Under the pieces are notes generated by a model, which was not told the DNA's origin, searched no databases, and saw only the letters and a program-made list of their open reading frames with translations. A stretch of DNA of 64,000 nucleotides from Komagataeibacter medellinensis NBRC 3288 (GTDB lineage Bacteria > Pseudomonadota > Alphaproteobacteria > Acetobacterales > Acetobacteraceae). Positions 36,830-46,563 of this stretch are shown one piece after another. The stretch lies in contig NC_016027.1 of the NCBI RefSeq assembly GCF_000182745.2, positions 1,305,001-1,369,000 of the forward strand, given 5' to 3'. How positions within the stretch are numbered: position 1 is the stretch's first letter; each line of letters starts with the position of its first letter. Made by a program: the position numbers and the translations under genes.

Positions 36830-38085
36830 ATTGTGATCTATTTAAAATTTCAGAAATAACGCAGGAATGTGAGAGGATAAATAAACGCTGTTTTCCATCA
36901 CAACCTCAGTATTTCTGGAACTGGCGGGGATTTTTCTTTGGCAGTGCACAGCTTATGTTCCTGGGCGGGTCATGGTTCTATGTGCTGGTAGGTTGCCTGA
37001 TTCCTGCCGTGGCAGTGGAGGTGATCAAGGCCTTCCGTCTGACCATGCGGATCTCTGCAGCCTTCCTGAGACTGACCACCCTGTGGGTACTGATCGAAAC
37101 GGGCTTCAACATCCGGGAGCTGGAAGTCCGGCTGATGGCACCATCGGCTTTGGCGTATGGATGCTGCGGCCATGAGTCTGATGCACCAGTGAAAGCTGGC
37201 TGACCGACAAGCGGGAGATGCTGGCACCATTGACCTGGCGGCCGTGGTGCTGGCCATCAGTTACTTCAGCGCCCACTCCATAGATGGCACTGTGTCCAAG
37301 GGCCGCATGGCAGCTCAGAGCCCGGTCAACCCGACCCGACCCGACCCGACCCGACCCGACCGCCGATGGCGTGGCCAATGCCGACAGGCAAGCCTACGGG
37401 CACACGATGGGGAAAACCGCTATTCCTCGCTGAACCAGAATTACGTGGGGCAATATCAGCCACCTCAAGCGGGCCTGGGCCACGCGCACAGGTGATGTGC
37501 AGCAAGATGGCGAAGGCACGGTTGCAGGCCCCGACCAGGGGTATGAGTTTAACCTGGAGATCACACTGCTCAAAGTTGGCGGCACGCTGCACGCCCATAG
37601 CTGGATGATGATACCGGACGCCCTGTCCGTCTCACCTGATTACGGCACGCCCTGCATCGCGCTGACCAGCCCGTGGCGGAACCCGCTGCATATCCCCAGC
37701 ATGGAGCCGAACTGAGGCACGATCTCGGCCATTGATCTGATTACGAAGACAATCGTATGGCAACACCCCATGGGTACGACCCACGATACGGGGCTGTTCC
37801 AAACGCATAACAACCTACCGCTACCCACGGGCATGTACAACATTGGTGGCGGCATTGTAACCAAGGGTGGCCTCGTATTCATGGGTGCCATGGCAGATGA
37901 CTACCTGCGGACCTTTGACCTTGCCACCAGCAAGATCACCTTGACCGACTGCCTGACCACCGGTGGCCAGGCAACGCCCATGTCCTATGAGATCGAGAGC
38001 AAGCAGTATGTCCAGATCGCAGCAGGCGGCCACCGGGGGTCTTGGCACCCGCAGTGATGACCACATCATCGCCTATTATGTTTGA
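36830..38085 (+). pseudogene. gcd: Membrane PQQ-dependent glucose dehydrogenase, degraded
   Basis: Recognisable pieces lie in order but in different frames. FFFGSAQLMFLGGSWFYVLVG and later TTLWVLIETGFNIRELEVRL match the N-terminal membrane anchor. YFSAHSIDG belongs to the linker. NRYSSLNQ then NISHLKRAWATRTGDV are the start of the beta-propeller. GTISAIDLITKTIVWQHPMGT, GGGIVTKGGLVFMGA, LRTFDLATSK and KQYVQIAAGGHRGS are the propeller end. In-frame stops separate several pieces and most of the roughly 800-residue protein is deleted. The enzyme would oxidise glucose to gluconolactone in the periplasm; this copy cannot. A pentamer repeat lies in the linker. Confidence 0.85.
37329..37358. repeat. 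Pentanucleotide tandem repeat (ACCCG)6
   Basis: Six exact copies of ACCCG plus a partial seventh. It lies in the linker part of the glucose dehydrogenase remnant. A five-base unit shifts frame with each change in copy number, so it may have caused or followed decay of the gene. Confidence 0.9.
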
Positions 38086-38309
38086 TGATGAAAAAAGATG
38101 CCGCCACAATCGCGCAGTAATCGCAGCGCACGCACGCCAAGGGTGTCCGGTTCAGGCTGGCACCCCTTTTTTCTGTCCGGTCGGGGTCGTGCTGCTGATT
38201 ACATCTGTATTGGGATAAAAACCGCCATGCCTGCACTGCCCAGAGGCGCGACATGGCAACAATGCCGCAAAACAATGGTACGTAGAAATAACGTGGGAAT
38301 GCACCCCAC

Positions 38310-38566
38310 AGAAAGCGGATGGAGAAATGACCTGCCCGCCGCACAGGCCGACAGCCTGAACATCGCTTGTGACTGGCCTGCCCGACTGGCGCGGTTACGT
38401 GACAGCAGCATCATCAATGAAGAGGCGCTGGAGGCTCAGGAAAATATCGTTCTGGCTATACCGTACAGCCTTCTGCGCAGGGGACACCCGACCGGTTTGC
38501 AGCACCAGAAAACCTGACCGATACCGAATTTGCCGACCAGAAGAAGATCATCATTGCCCAGACCTG
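38310..38566 (+). pseudogene. Possible SHOCT-domain protein remnant, frameshifted
   Basis: ARLARLRDSSIINEEALEAQ resembles the short SHOCT oligomerisation motif, and after a frameshift LTDTEFADQKKIIIAQ, ending in TGA, resembles a second copy. No start codon with ribosome site and no other domain is visible. It follows the glucose dehydrogenase remnant, so this whole stretch appears to be decaying. The assignment rests on short matches. Confidence 0.35.
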
Positions 38567-38653
38567 ACCTTTCAGGGAATTCGGGCAGTAAAACCGGCCA
38601 ACCCCTTCCCCCTGCCTGACACTCCCCCTGCGGGCCATCACGCAGCGGTCACG

Positions 38654-38684
38654 AAAAACGCCGCATGCCCGAAGACATGCGGCG
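38654..38684 (-). terminator. Rho-independent terminator of ndh
   Basis: On the minus strand CGCCGCATG and CATGCGGCG pair exactly around an eight-base loop and are followed by TTTTTC. It lies 35 bases past the ndh stop. Confidence 0.8.
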
Positions 38685-38718
38685 GTAAACAGACCTGCGC
38701 CCTGAAAAAAGAAAGGCG

Positions 38719-39999
38719 TCAGTCCAGCCGGACGGAGGGGCGCACGAATACATCCAGCCAGTCCACCAGGCACGAAATCAGGCCGCGGAACGTGCCATAA
38801 AGCTCGAACTGGTGCTGGCGGTACAGCATGAGATGAACCATGCGCGCGCTGATGCCACGCAGCCAGCCACCACCAAATACCTTGCCACCAGGAAATGTAC
38901 CCCAGCCATTATAGTCACCCAGTGCCACAACTGCACCCTTGTTGTTAAAAGCGAAGGGCGGGAGCGCGCGGCCATTGATCCACGCCGGAATATGACGGGC
39001 CAGGTGGTGCGCCTGCTGGCGTGCGGCCTGCGCCGTGGGAGCAACCGGCTTTTCGGCAATGAAGGCACAATCGCCTACAGCGAAGATGTTGTCATCCTCG
39101 ACCAGTTGCAGGGTAGGACGCACTTCAAGCTGGCCGGAACGCGAAAGTTTCAGGTTACCGAATTTGCGCGTGACATCGGGTGCCTTCACCCCTGCCGCCC
39201 ATACACGCAGCGTGGCGGGAATGCGGGTGCCATCCTTGAGCATGAAGCCCTTTTCATCGGCACCACTGACCATGGCCGCTGTCTGCACGGTCACGCCAAT
39301 GGCTTCAAGCTCCTTCTGCGCGGCCGTGGAAACCGCTTCAGGGAAAGCAGGCAGGATGCGGGGACCAGCCTCAAGCAGGGTAATCTTCAGCTTCGGCGGC
39401 TTCTTGCCAAAGCTGTAGAGCGAGGCCAGATCGAGCGCCTTGTGCAGTTCAGCCGCAAGCTGGGTACCGGTGGCGCCACCGCCCACGATGGCGATGTCCA
39501 GTTCCTCGTTATTACCAAATGCCTTGAGTAGTTCCATGCGGAAACGTTCGTTAAAGCCGTTGGCCTCGACAAGGTTGTCAATGAACAGGCAGTGCTCGGC
39601 CACGCCCGGCGTACCGAAATCATTCGCGCGGCTGCCAATCGACAGGATCAGCGCATCATATTCCAGCTTGCGTTCATCGAGTATGACCTCACCGGTCGGT
39701 TCGACAACGGGGGCGAGCATGATGGTCTTGGCCGTGCGGTCCATGCCCGCGATCTCACCGGGCCAGAATTCGAAATGATGGCGACTGGCCTGTGATAGGA
39801 AGCTGATGCGGTCATTCTCATTGGCAGCCGTGCCTGCGGCAAAGCAGTGCAGCATGGGCTTCCACACATGGGCGAAGCTCTTGTCGACTAGTGTGACCTG
39901 CGCGTGGCCCGACTTCCCGATGGAATTACCCAACCGGGTTGCCAGCGCCAGTCCGGCCACGCCGCCGCCTACAATCACGACCCGAAACTTTTGTGCCAT
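38719..39999 (-). CDS. ndh: Type II NADH:quinone oxidoreductase (NDH-2)
   Basis: The 426-residue peripheral membrane flavoprotein passes electrons from NADH to ubiquinone without pumping protons, a main entry point in acetic acid bacteria. FAD binding is by VVIVGGGVAGLALATRLG near the start, NADH binding by IAIVGGGATGTQLAAEL near 170, and the conserved FAVGDCAF lies near 310. The C-terminus has the amphipathic membrane-contact helix typical of NDH-2 (LYRQHQFELYGTFRG). The ATG at 39999 has GGAGGAATG upstream, a very strong site; an earlier in-frame codon is at 40059. Confidence 0.92.
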   Translation of the reverse strand: MAQKFRVVIVGGGVAGLALATRLGNSIGKSGHAQVTLVDKSFAHVWKPMLHCFAAGTAANENDRISFLSQASRHHFEFWPGEIAGMDRTAKTIMLAPVVEPTGEVILDERKLEYDALILSIGSRANDFGTPGVAEHCLFIDNLVEANGFNERFRMELLKAFGNNEELDIAIVGGGATGTQLAAELHKALDLASLYSFGKKPPKLKITLLEAGPRILPAFPEAVSTAAQKELEAIGVTVQTAAMVSGADEKGFMLKDGTRIPATLRVWAAGVKAPDVTRKFGNLKLSRSGQLEVRPTLQLVEDDNIFAVGDCAFIAEKPVAPTAQAARQQAHHLARHIPAWINGRALPPFAFNNKGAVVALGDYNGWGTFPGGKVFGGGWLRGISARMVHLMLYRQHQFELYGTFRGLISCLVDWLDVFVRPSVRLD

Positions 40000-40116
40000 C
40001 CTACATTCCTCCAACCCTGCCGCACAGCACTCCGCCGCCGGGGGGAAAACCTGCTGCATGCATTAAATCAAAAAAAATCCGTCTACTCCTACCCTGTCGG
40101 CATGGGTACGACGCCG

Positions 40117-40149
40117 GACGGCCGAACCGGTAAACCCGGCCTGGCCGTC
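40117..40149. terminator. Hairpin between aldehyde dehydrogenase and ndh
   Basis: GACGGCC (40117-40123) and GGCCGTC (40143-40149) pair with a further CCGG/CCGG inner stem. It lies about 45 bases beyond the leftward aldehyde dehydrogenase stop; no U-run follows. Confidence 0.45.
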
Positions 40150-40191
40150 CTGCCTGTCGCTCAGGGTGTGGCGGCTTTCACCGCCCCAGCA

Positions 40192-41703
40192 TCAAAAGAA
40201 GCCGCGCTTCTTTTCACTGTAACTGACCAGCATGTTCTTGGTCTGCTGGTAGTGTTCGAGCACCATCTTGTGGGTCTCACGTCCGATGCCGGACTTCTTG
40301 TAACCACCAAATGCCGCATGTGCCGGGTAGACATGGTAACAGTTGATCCACACGCGACCGGCCTCAAGCCCACGGCCCATGCGGTAACAGGTGTTGGCAT
40401 CGCGGCTCCACACACCCGAGCCGAGGCCAAAGGGGGTGTCGTTGGCGATGGCCAGCGCTTCTTCTTCTGTCTTGAAGGTGGTTACAGCCAGAACCGGGCC
40501 AAAGATCTCTTCCTGGAAGATGCGCATCTTGTTGTTGCCCCTGAACACGGTCGGCTGCACGTAGCACCCGTTGTTCAGGTCGCCACCAAGGTCGGGACGA
40601 CCGCCACCGGTCAGCAGTTCGGCGCCTTCGCCCTTGCCTATATCGATGTAGGACAGGATCTTTTCCTGATGGCCGTGGGAGTTCTGCGCACCCATCATGG
40701 TGTTCGGGTCCAGCGGATTGCCCTGGCGGATCGCCTTGATGCGGGGCAGAGCGCGCTCGATGAACTTCTCATAGATGGATTCATGCACCAGAGCACGGCT
40801 GGGGCACGAGCAGATCTGCCCCTGGTTGAGCGCAAACATGGTGAAGCCTTCGATCGCCTTGTCCAGGTAATCGTCGTCCTTGTCCATAATATCGGCAAAA
40901 AAGATGTTCGGCGACTTGCCACCCAGTTCCAGCGTGGCCGGGATCAGGTGTTCGGCGGCGGCATGCGCGATCATCTTGCCGGTCGGGGTGGAACCGGTGA
41001 AGGCGATCTTGGCAATACGGTCGCTGTTGGACAGGGCTGCCCCCACATCCTTGCCCAGGCCGTTGACGATGTTCAGCGTCCCGGGCGGGAACAGATCACC
41101 GATCAGTTCCATCAGCACCAGCATGGAAGCAGGCGTGCTTTCGGCAGGCTTCATGACCACGCAGTTACCGGCAACCAGTGCGGGAGCCAGCTTCCACGAA
41201 CCCATGAGCAGCGGGAAGTTCCACGGAATGATCTGGGCCACGACACCCAGCGGTTCATGGAAATGGTAGGCGATGGTGGTGGCGTCGATCTCACTCAGCG
41301 TACCTTCCTGGGCACGGATACAGCCAGCGAAGTAACGGAAATGGTCGATGGCCAGCGGGATGTCGGCGGTCAGGGTCTCGCGGATGGGCTTGCCATTGTC
41401 CCATGTCTCGGCGCGGGCGAGAAGATCGAGGTTCTTCTCCATGATATCTGCTGCCTTGAGCAAGATCAGCGCGCGGTCTGCCGGTGCCATGTTGCCCCAG
41501 GCGGCCTTGGCCTTGTGCGCGGCATCGAGTGCCAGTTCTACATCGGCTGCGGTGGAAGCGGGCACTTCACACAGCACACGGCCATCAACGGGAGATGTAT
41601 TGGTCAGATAATGACCATCGACCGGGGCCACCCACTTACCACCGATATAATTGCCATAGCGGGATTTGAACGGCGGGGCTGCCGTAAGGCTGTCTGCTGA
41701 CAT
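40192..41703 (-). CDS. NAD-dependent acetaldehyde dehydrogenase, ExaC/AldB type
   Basis: The 503-residue cytoplasmic enzyme belongs to the ALDH family branch that includes ExaC and AldB, which oxidise acetaldehyde formed from ethanol. The substrate-loop motif [15 protein letters not shown], with the nucleophile Cys followed by CPSR, is characteristic of this branch. Other catalytic parts are [20 protein letters not shown] and [12 protein letters not shown]. It ends with the family tail [15 protein letters not shown]. The long AT-rich upstream region suggests its own regulated promoter. Together with ndh it would feed ethanol-derived electrons to the quinone pool. Confidence 0.9.
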   Translation of the reverse strand: MSADSLTAAPPFKSRYGNYIGGKWVAPVDGHYLTNTSPVDGRVLCEVPASTAADVELALDAAHKAKAAWGNMAPADRALILLKAADIMEKNLDLLARAETWDNGKPIRETLTADIPLAIDHFRYFAGCIRAQEGTLSEIDATTIAYHFHEPLGVVAQIIPWNFPLLMGSWKLAPALVAGNCVVMKPAESTPASMLVLMELIGDLFPPGTLNIVNGLGKDVGAALSNSDRIAKIAFTGSTPTGKMIAHAAAEHLIPATLELGGKSPNIFFADIMDKDDDYLDKAIEGFTMFALNQGQICSCPSRALVHESIYEKFIERALPRIKAIRQGNPLDPNTMMGAQNSHGHQEKILSYIDIGKGEGAELLTGGGRPDLGGDLNNGCYVQPTVFRGNNKMRIFQEEIFGPVLAVTTFKTEEEALAIANDTPFGLGSGVWSRDANTCYRMGRGLEAGRVWINCYHVYPAHAAFGGYKKSGIGRETHKMVLEHYQQTKNMLVSYSEKKRGFF

Positions 41704-42483
41704 GATAATATTCCTTCAGTACAATCCTTCAAAAAACATAAATTAATAAATTGGTCAGAAATAACCTCATTAATTTCATGTATTTTGAAGATATAAACAA
41801 AACGAAGGCATGGATGTGATCCGAAATACAGTAAGGGATGTCTGAATTTACTTCCTAACCTGAAATTGCAGATCATGATCGTGCCAATCAGGTGGATATT
41901 ATTTCCCTCCAAACCAGACAGTATCGGAACACGCCCCGGCGCAATATCGGGGAACCATCTATATTCATATATATATAGACAGACTTGGTACGACAATCGG
42001 AAATAATATAACGTAATCGTGAGGTCTGCATCTGGTGCCATAAGATACACAGTGCAAATTATTATATATCAATATGTTAGTATGTTAAAAAATGGGAAAT
42101 ATTTATTCCTTATGAATTTTATCCAACATGCGTGTGTCCGGGCCATCGCATCATTTTCCTGAGTCGGATCGCCCATGACGTGCTATGGCCGCATACGCAG
42201 CCGGGCGACCTCTCACCCGCACCACATGGACAGCGCAGGTTTTCATGATGTGAATTTTTTATTTTGTAATCAACGAAGCAACAGGATGGTCAGTGTTGAG
42301 GCTACCGTCCATCTACCGGCCGTGGCAGCATCAGAAACCGTTCTGGAATGAACGACTGATAGAATTTTCCGGGATGCCACTTTTAAAAAGGCTTCCCCAG
42401 GAATCTCGTCATGATTTTCAGGCAGTTCAAAAGGGAAAACCTGTTGAACTGCCGGTCAGGGTAATGACGGCATCGCCCTGTAT
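41704..42483. other. Long AT-rich intergenic region with terminator hairpin
   Basis: Almost 780 bases between two leftward genes. The left 400 bases are A/T-rich (a TATATATA tract near 41970) and probably hold the aldehyde dehydrogenase promoter. At 42421-42453 the arms GGCAGTTCAA and TTGAACTGCC form a perfect stem 30 bases past the oxygenase stop, a likely terminator. No open frame is convincing. Confidence 0.5.
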
Positions 42484-43557
42484 TCAGGAAATGAAGAAGC
42501 GGCTCAACCCCAGATCACGCAGCCCCCGGCGATAGGCAATGGAACTGCGGTCAGCAGGAACATGAGCTTCCAGCCGGGGATCAAGTGGCAGGCATTCGGG
42601 CTTCTGGGTTTCGACAATGGCTTTATCTTCCTCAAATACGCTCCGGTTAAAGTCATACACATCCTGCACGGGCTGGTCGGTATCGAAATTACGGCATATC
42701 GGCGCAAACAGGCGCGTCAGCCGTGCGGAAACGGGAGCTGCCGCATTCATGATCACCAGCCGCCCGTTCTCGGGGAAATATACGGTCAGGGTCGCGGTAA
42801 AGGGCAGATGGGTGCGGAAATGACGCAGCCACTCAAACCCGTCATGCCCGTACGCCACACGACCGATGGGGTAGTTAGCAACGGTGCTACGGTATTCGAC
42901 CTCAAACCCCTTGTCGGTCAATACCGGCCTGTACGACGGCACGACAGGGTTGTCGGCATCGGCAAAGGTCGCGGTATGCACAAAGGCGAAATGGGCCACA
43001 TCGAGAAACCCTTCCATCTGCCGTCCCGCAAAGCCATGGATGTCGATGGAGGGGCAGACAATCTGCTGGAACCCCACATCTTCCCAGTGCGGCATGAGCG
43101 GAATGTCGGCGCTGTCCCGGATCGCGTCGGCATCCTGTGGCCACTGACCATCTGGCCGCAAGCAGGTCCAGATCAGACCATAGCGCCGGATGGCGGGATA
43201 GGTGCGCAGGTTCATCTTTGATGGGATGGCGTTATCGGGATGGGCGGGAATGCGCACGCAGCGCCCCGCACCGCCAAAACGAAAACCGTGATAGGCGCAG
43301 GCAATGCTGCGGCCATCGCCCGATCCCAGGCTGAGCGGCACGCCACGATGCGGGCACAGGTCATGGGCTATGACAATTTCCTCACCGGCGCGATAGACCA
43401 CCAGCGGCTCATCAAGCAGCATGGCTGCAAGCGGTTTGTCTCCGACATCGCGCTCAAGCGCCACGGGGTACCAGAAGCGCGCAAGGATCTTCCAGTCATC
43501 GGGTTCAAATGTGCAGTTACGGGGAAGCTGGTCAGCAGCGTGCGCGGAAGGGGACAT
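42484..43557 (-). CDS. Rieske non-heme iron oxygenase, terminal component
   Basis: The 357-residue cytoplasmic enzyme has an N-terminal Rieske domain with [2Fe-2S] ligands CPHRG and CAYHGF (C-x-H-x17-C-x2-H) and a C-terminal catalytic domain with the mononuclear iron site in GFLDVAHFAFVHTATF. It resembles VanA-like aromatic O-demethylases and related ring oxygenases. No ferredoxin reductase gene is adjacent, so its electron donor must be elsewhere. The gene is divergent from a LysR regulator, which probably controls it. The ATG at 43557 with CAGGA upstream is chosen; longer in-frame starts exist to 43611. Confidence 0.88.
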   Translation of the reverse strand: MSPSAHAADQLPRNCTFEPDDWKILARFWYPVALERDVGDKPLAAMLLDEPLVVYRAGEEIVIAHDLCPHRGVPLSLGSGDGRSIACAYHGFRFGGAGRCVRIPAHPDNAIPSKMNLRTYPAIRRYGLIWTCLRPDGQWPQDADAIRDSADIPLMPHWEDVGFQQIVCPSIDIHGFAGRQMEGFLDVAHFAFVHTATFADADNPVVPSYRPVLTDKGFEVEYRSTVANYPIGRVAYGHDGFEWLRHFRTHLPFTATLTVYFPENGRLVIMNAAAPVSARLTRLFAPICRNFDTDQPVQDVYDFNRSVFEEDKAIVETQKPECLPLDPRLEAHVPADRSSIAYRRGLRDLGLSRFFIS

Positions 43558-43663
43558 GGCGGTCATCCTGAAGGCGGCGGATGCCCGATTTTTTCCAATG
43601 TGCGTATGCACGTATATATCATAATATCGTTTTTATTGTTCGCAAAAAGAGAGCGGATGCGCC

Positions 43664-44566
43664 GTGCCGGTTTTTTCCCGTTTCATGCGTTATTTCATGG
43701 TGGTGGCCCAGTGCGGCTCCATCCGCCGGGCATCGGAAGAACTGCATATCGCGGCTTCCGCCATAGACCGCCAGATATTGCAGGGCGAGGCGGCGCTGGG
43801 TGTACCACTGTTCGAGCGGCTGCCTACCGGGCTGCGCCTTACCCCTGCGGGTGAATGCCTGCTGGCGGAAGGGCGGGGATGGATGCGCGGCATGCAGCGC
43901 GTGCGCCAGCAGATTGCCGACCTGCAGGGCCTGCGGCGGGGACATGTGACAATCGGCCTGATCGCGGCCCTTGCCTGCGGGCCGGTGCCCCGTCTGGTTC
44001 ACATGCTGCGTCACAGCCATCCGGGCATTACCATCCGCACCAACATCCTTGACAACCAGGATATCGCGGCCACCGTGACACAAGGTGATGTCGATTATGG
44101 CCTGATGCTTGATCCCCCCCCTATGCGCGATCTGGTGGTGGTGAGCAGCACCGGTGTCTCGCTGGGGTTTGTCGCCCTGCCCGGCCACCCCATTGCCGCA
44201 TTGCACAGCGCACGGATCAGCCTGTGCGCGGCTTATGCGCTGGTCATGCCCGAACCGCCGCTGGCCCTGCGCCACGAACTGGATGGGCTGCTGGCAGGCA
44301 GAGACATACCGCTTGAGATCGCGGCATCGGCTGATAATGTGCAGATGATCAAATCCCTTGTTACCGAAGGGTTGGGAGTAGGCATACTGAGCAACCTGGA
44401 CGTGATGGAAGAAGTGCGTGCGGGCACTCTGTGCTTCATCCCCATTATTGACCCGCGCCTCTCATCCATGGCGCTGGCGCTGGTGACGAACCGCACCCGC
44501 TCCGCCTCGTTTGCGGCCCGTCTGGTCATGGGGGAGATGGCGCGCCACCTGTTTGAACCCGCCTGA
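43664..44566 (+). CDS. LysR-family regulator, divergent from the oxygenase
   Basis: The 300-residue protein has an N-terminal LysR helix-turn-helix (FMVVAQCGSIRRASEELHIAASAIDRQI) and a C-terminal effector domain (VTIGLIAALACGPVPRLV onward). It starts with GTG at 43664, 107 bases from the oxygenase ATG on the other strand, the classic arrangement for control of the divergent gene plus autoregulation. An ATG a few codons later (43685) is a possible start. The effector is probably the oxygenase substrate or its product. Confidence 0.85.
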   Translation: MPVFSRFMRYFMVVAQCGSIRRASEELHIAASAIDRQILQGEAALGVPLFERLPTGLRLTPAGECLLAEGRGWMRGMQRVRQQIADLQGLRRGHVTIGLIAALACGPVPRLVHMLRHSHPGITIRTNILDNQDIAATVTQGDVDYGLMLDPPPMRDLVVVSSTGVSLGFVALPGHPIAALHSARISLCAAYALVMPEPPLALRHELDGLLAGRDIPLEIAASADNVQMIKSLVTEGLGVGILSNLDVMEEVRAGTLCFIPIIDPRLSSMALALVTNRTRSASFAARLVMGEMARHLFEPA

Positions 44567-44764
44567 GCGAATTCCTGCCAGCCCGAAACCACGCACGCCC
44601 CATCATGCGGACCGGCAGTGGCCTGACCCTCCCCCGCCAACCCTGCCAGGCATCTGTCAGGCTGATACTTTTCCTTACCGGAACAATAATATCTACCCGT
44701 TGGTATGATACGCACGGCCTGATAACATACGCACCAATTATCCGGTCCGCAGGAAAGATGCCGC

Positions 44765-45868
44765 ATGCTTCGTAAAGTCCATCGCTGGATGGGGCTTATC
44801 CTCATGCTCCCCCTTATGCTGCAGGGACTGACCGGAGCATTGCTCATCATCATTCCACTACTGCTGCCCGGGCCGCCATCCGTGGGCGATAACGGGCCAC
44901 GCGCCAGCACGGAGGCCATGATCGCAGCCTCCCGCGCCAGCATGCCGGCGGGCATGATTCCGCTGCGTTTTGCCCCCCCGGCCGAAGGCAGGAGCGCCAT
45001 CGTGACCTACGGCCCACCGGGGGAGCGCCATCCCACCTTTGAAGTCTTTGTCAATCCGGTCCACCCGGCGGTCATGGGCACCTACACCATTCCGGCCACC
45101 ATCCGCTTCCTGCACACAGTGCATGCCGACCTGTTCCTACTACCCTATGGCCAGAACGCAACCGGCATCATGGGCATCGTGCTGACGGCCATGGCGGTGA
45201 CGGGCCTGATCATCTGGTGCCCCTCTACCGCGCTGTGGCAATCCGGCAAATGGCGCCGCACCACCATGGTGTCACGCCGCGCCCGCGGCTTGCGCCTGTG
45301 GCGCGAGTTGCATGTCAGCATGGGTTTCTGGCTTTCGGGCATGCTGCTGTTCATGGCGGTCAGCGGGACCATCCTGGCCTTTCCCTTCATGCGGCCACTC
45401 TTTGGCGACACCCGCCCGGCCCCGCCCCACCAGCATCTCCCCTCCGCTACCGCGGCACCGGGGGAAGCGGGGCTGGATGCAGCCCTGCAGGCGCTCAGGA
45501 CCCGCATGCCCGAAGCAACGCTGCTTTCGGTCCAGTTGGGGGACAGTCCGGCCCGGCAGTCGCTTGAGGTCATCCTGCCCACCTATGGCGCCAACCGTCC
45601 TGCTTCCATGCATTACGATGCACAGGCCGACAGCCTGCGCCTGACGCGCGACCCCGGTCAGCAACGCAATGGCGAGCGCAGCTTCCAGTGGCTGCACATG
45701 ATGCATGAAGCCAGACTCGTAGCTCCGCGTCCCGTGGCCATCGTATGGAAAGCCATGGTCCTGGCGTGCGGGGTTGGGCTGGTTTTCTTCTCGTTGTCCG
45801 GTGGGGTGATGTGGGTGATGCGCCGCAGGAATTCAGCCCGGCGTAAAGCCCCCGTCATGGCAGACTGA
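44765..45868 (+). CDS. PepSY-associated transmembrane protein
   Basis: The 367-residue inner-membrane protein has the PepSY_TM (PF03929) layout: a first helix after LRKVHRWMGLILMLPLMLQGLTG, a large periplasmic loop with FEVFVNP and RFLHTVHADL, then central helices with LWRELHVSMGFWLSGMLLFMAVSG, a second loop, and a last helix. Histidines in KVHRW, LHTVHADL, ELHVS and LHMMHEA could bind heme or metal. Relatives accompany siderophore receptors and act as ferric-siderophore reductases. Here it stands alone between a LysR and a Crp/Fnr gene, followed by its own terminator. Confidence 0.8.
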   Translation: MLRKVHRWMGLILMLPLMLQGLTGALLIIIPLLLPGPPSVGDNGPRASTEAMIAASRASMPAGMIPLRFAPPAEGRSAIVTYGPPGERHPTFEVFVNPVHPAVMGTYTIPATIRFLHTVHADLFLLPYGQNATGIMGIVLTAMAVTGLIIWCPSTALWQSGKWRRTTMVSRRARGLRLWRELHVSMGFWLSGMLLFMAVSGTILAFPFMRPLFGDTRPAPPHQHLPSATAAPGEAGLDAALQALRTRMPEATLLSVQLGDSPARQSLEVILPTYGANRPASMHYDAQADSLRLTRDPGQQRNGERSFQWLHMMHEARLVAPRPVAIVWKAMVLACGVGLVFFSLSGGVMWVMRRRNSARRKAPVMAD

Positions 45869-45873
45869 AGATC

Positions 45874-45899
45874 CCTGCCCACCATGATGGCAGGCTTTT
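45874..45899 (+). terminator. Terminator after the PepSY gene
   Basis: CCTGCC and GGCAGG pair around a nine-base loop and are followed by CTTTTCCC, immediately after the PepSY stop. Confidence 0.65.
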
Positions 45900-45936
45900 C
45901 CCGGTCTTTCAGGACAGGGCTACCCTGTGGCGGGCC

Positions 45937-46563
45937 TTATAACCGCGCACATTCGCGTAGCCGGGGCAGGTCTATGGCAAGATGATGCATGTCGTGGCGA
46001 TGAATGACCTTCCTGCGCTCGAGAACGCCCAGCGCACGGCTCACACTTTCGGTCGCGACCCCCATGTAATCCGCTATGTCGGGGCGGCTCATGGGCAGTG
46101 TCAGGATGCGTGTCACCGAATCAAAATACTGGTCCTTGCGACAGCATTCCAGCAGGAAGGCCACCACCTTCGTCACAACATCATATTTTGACATCAGGAT
46201 GATGCGGTGCTGCTGCAGGCTGATCTCGGCCGTTGCCTTGAGCAGGAACCTGTGCTGCATGTGTGGCCGAGCCAGCAGAAGCCCCTGCAGCTTTTCCGTA
46301 TGGAAGCGTACGATACGCCCCTTGTCCAGCGCATCGGCATTGTTGAAATACCAGCCATCTGGCGCCATGCCGAACACGTCGTGCGCCCAGCGGAAGGCGA
46401 GTACCTGCCGCTTTCCGTCCGGCAGGTCATGAGATATCCGCACTACCCCGCTTTCCACCATGTAGATATGCGTTCCGGTGTCGCCCTGCCGGAAAAGCTT
46501 GCTGCCCGGCCTGACCGTCACGGCTTCCCCGATTGCCATAAGCGCCGCGTGGTCGGATGGCAT
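45937..46563 (-). CDS. Crp/Fnr-family transcriptional regulator
   Basis: The 208-residue protein has a cyclic-nucleotide-binding-type beta-roll (VTVRPGSKLFRQGDTGTHIYMVESGVVRI), a long dimer helix and a C-terminal winged helix (MSRPDIADYMGVATESVSRALGVLE) close to the FNR/FixK recognition pattern. The N-terminal cysteine cluster of FNR is absent, so it does not sense oxygen by that route; CC in LLECCRKD lies in the dimer helix. Its ATG overlaps the TGA of the upstream TetR gene by one base (TGATG), so the two are translationally coupled. Confidence 0.85.
   Translation of the reverse strand: MPSDHAALMAIGEAVTVRPGSKLFRQGDTGTHIYMVESGVVRISHDLPDGKRQVLAFRWAHDVFGMAPDGWYFNNADALDKGRIVRFHTEKLQGLLLARPHMQHRFLLKATAEISLQQHRIILMSKYDVVTKVVAFLLECCRKDQYFDSVTRILTLPMSRPDIADYMGVATESVSRALGVLERRKVIHRHDMHHLAIDLPRLRECARL

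Noticed and set aside
39904-41700. 598-codon plus-strand frame opposite the aldehyde dehydrogenase
   Set aside because: It is the antisense shadow of a well-supported ALDH gene; the sequence has no recognisable domain.
41960-41990. TATATATA tract resembling one at 60045-60070
   Set aside because: Simple AT repeat; similarity between the two places is expected by composition.
42293-42535. 80-codon plus-strand frame overlapping the oxygenase 3' end
   Set aside because: Contains the terminator hairpin and overlaps the supported oxygenase gene on the other strand; no family match.
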